Origin: Burkholderia ubonensis
Lineage (GTDB): Bacteria > Pseudomonadota > Gammaproteobacteria > Burkholderiales > Burkholderiaceae
DNA: 64,000 nt
NCBI RefSeq assembly: GCF_001718695.1
Contig: NZ_CP013422.1
Span: forward strand, 186,001 to 250,000
Direction of reading: 5' to 3'
The notes under the pieces are model-generated. The model made no database searches and was not told where the DNA came from. It saw nothing but the letters and a program-made list of their open reading frames with translations. Each line of letters opens with the position of its first letter. The first letter of the stretch is position 1. A program made the translations under genes and the position numbers. Shown in pieces: positions 63,520-64,000 of the stretch.

Positions 63520-63676
63520 GCGTCGTCGGCCATACCGTCGGGTGATGACAATTCCTCACAACATAGTTCCGATAATTCGTTTGCTGCGCGGGTATTGGCT
63601 ACCCACAATCGGCTCACCTGTTGCGCGCGCGATAGCCGCGCACCGTGCCCCGACCCATAAAAGAAAGGATTCGCCG

Positions 63677-64000
63677 ATGACGTTCCGCACTCGCTCGCTT
63701 TCCGGCATGGCGCTGGCCGCCGCGCTTCTCGCGTTCCAGACCGGCGCGGCTCACGCGCAGGAAGCGGTCGTCAAGGTCGGCGTCGCCGGTCCGCTGACGG
63801 GCGGCGGCGCCGCGTACGGCAAGGACATCGAGAACGGCGTGCGCATGGCGGTCGACGAGGCGAACGCGGCGCGCCCGACGATCGGCGGCAAGCCGGTGAA
63901 GTTCGTCGTCGCGTCGCAGGACGACCAGAGCGATCCGCGCGCCGGCGTGCAGGCCGCGCAGCAGTTGACCGACGCGCAGGTCGCGGTCGTGATCGGCCAC
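63677..64000 (+). CDS. Branched-chain amino-acid ABC transporter substrate-binding protein (5' part)
   Basis: Start of a LivK-type periplasmic binding protein: signal peptide (MTFRTRSLSGMALAAALLAFQTGAAHA), then EAVVKVGVAGPLTGGGAAYGKDIENGVRMAVDEANAARPTIGGKPVKFVVASQDDQSDPRAGVQAAQQLTDAQVAVVIGH. The AGPLTG..A.YGKD and DDQSDP..GV..AQ patterns define the family. AAAGGA precedes the ATG. The gene runs out of the window. In the periplasm it would bind leucine, isoleucine, valine or a related ligand. Confidence 0.92.
   Translation, partial: MTFRTRSLSGMALAAALLAFQTGAAHAQEAVVKVGVAGPLTGGGAAYGKDIENGVRMAVDEANAARPTIGGKPVKFVVASQDDQSDPRAGVQAAQQLTDAQVAVVIGH

Overview
The window is high-GC DNA with gene content and synteny typical of Burkholderia (probably the B. 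cepacia complex; inferred from CDI gene order, copper genes, GcvA-like LysR and CsbD/BON genes, not proven). No rRNA, tRNA or CRISPR array was recognised. It starts inside a flavin disulfide oxidoreductase gene and ends inside a LivK-like binding-protein gene.

Layout. (1) 1-10.7 kb: ordinary metabolic and stress genes: a minus-strand set of three oxidoreductases, a BON protein, an AhpD-like peroxidase, an ABM monooxygenase, an MFS exporter with its TetR regulator and likely operators, and a DoxX-GST pair divergent from a LysR gene. (2) 10.7-19.3 kb: a copper-resistance island on the minus strand. cueR and a P-type Cu ATPase follow a textbook 29-bp CueR palindrome; a second run encodes a CzcI-like protein, a small exported protein, a CusC/TolC lipoprotein, a Tat-exported multicopper oxidase, a CusF-like chaperone, CopC and CopD. 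(3) 19.3-30 kb: LemA with two TPM-domain proteins, glmS divergent from an Lrp/AsnC regulator, ogt, and a hexuronate set (MFS transporter, LacI regulator, uronate dehydrogenase) with two near-identical LacI operators.

(4) 30.4-55.6 kb is the accessory heart: an IS30 element, then a Burkholderia-type contact-dependent growth inhibition (CDI) locus in bcpA-bcpI-...-bcpB order. bcpA encodes about 3,500 residues with an ESPR signal, TPS domain, FHA-type repeats and a short C-terminal toxin, followed by an overlapping immunity gene. Between bcpI and bcpB lie about 7.5 kb of debris: a primase gene broken at both ends, a toxin scrap, a 1.54-kb nearly identical second copy of the bcpA 3' region carrying a different toxin-immunity pair (DUF6883/DUF4926-like), then at least four more partial toxin or immunity cassettes, and an 82-bp scrap of the bcpA repeat region. 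Recombination between the two 1.54-kb arms would remove 4,810 bp and put the second toxin in frame on the full-length stick. Downstream of the transporter bcpB are three lipoprotein genes and a small membrane protein.

(5) 55.7-64 kb: an aldehyde dehydrogenase, a GcvA-like LysR regulator divergent from a DUF1338 (HglS-type 2-oxoadipate dioxygenase) gene, then a stress group of very small genes (a 27-aa membrane peptide, two CsbD proteins, a BON protein, a 54-aa proline-rich protein), a PAS-PAS-LuxR regulator and the start of a LivK-like gene.

Most long reading frames opposite real genes here are products of high GC and were left out.
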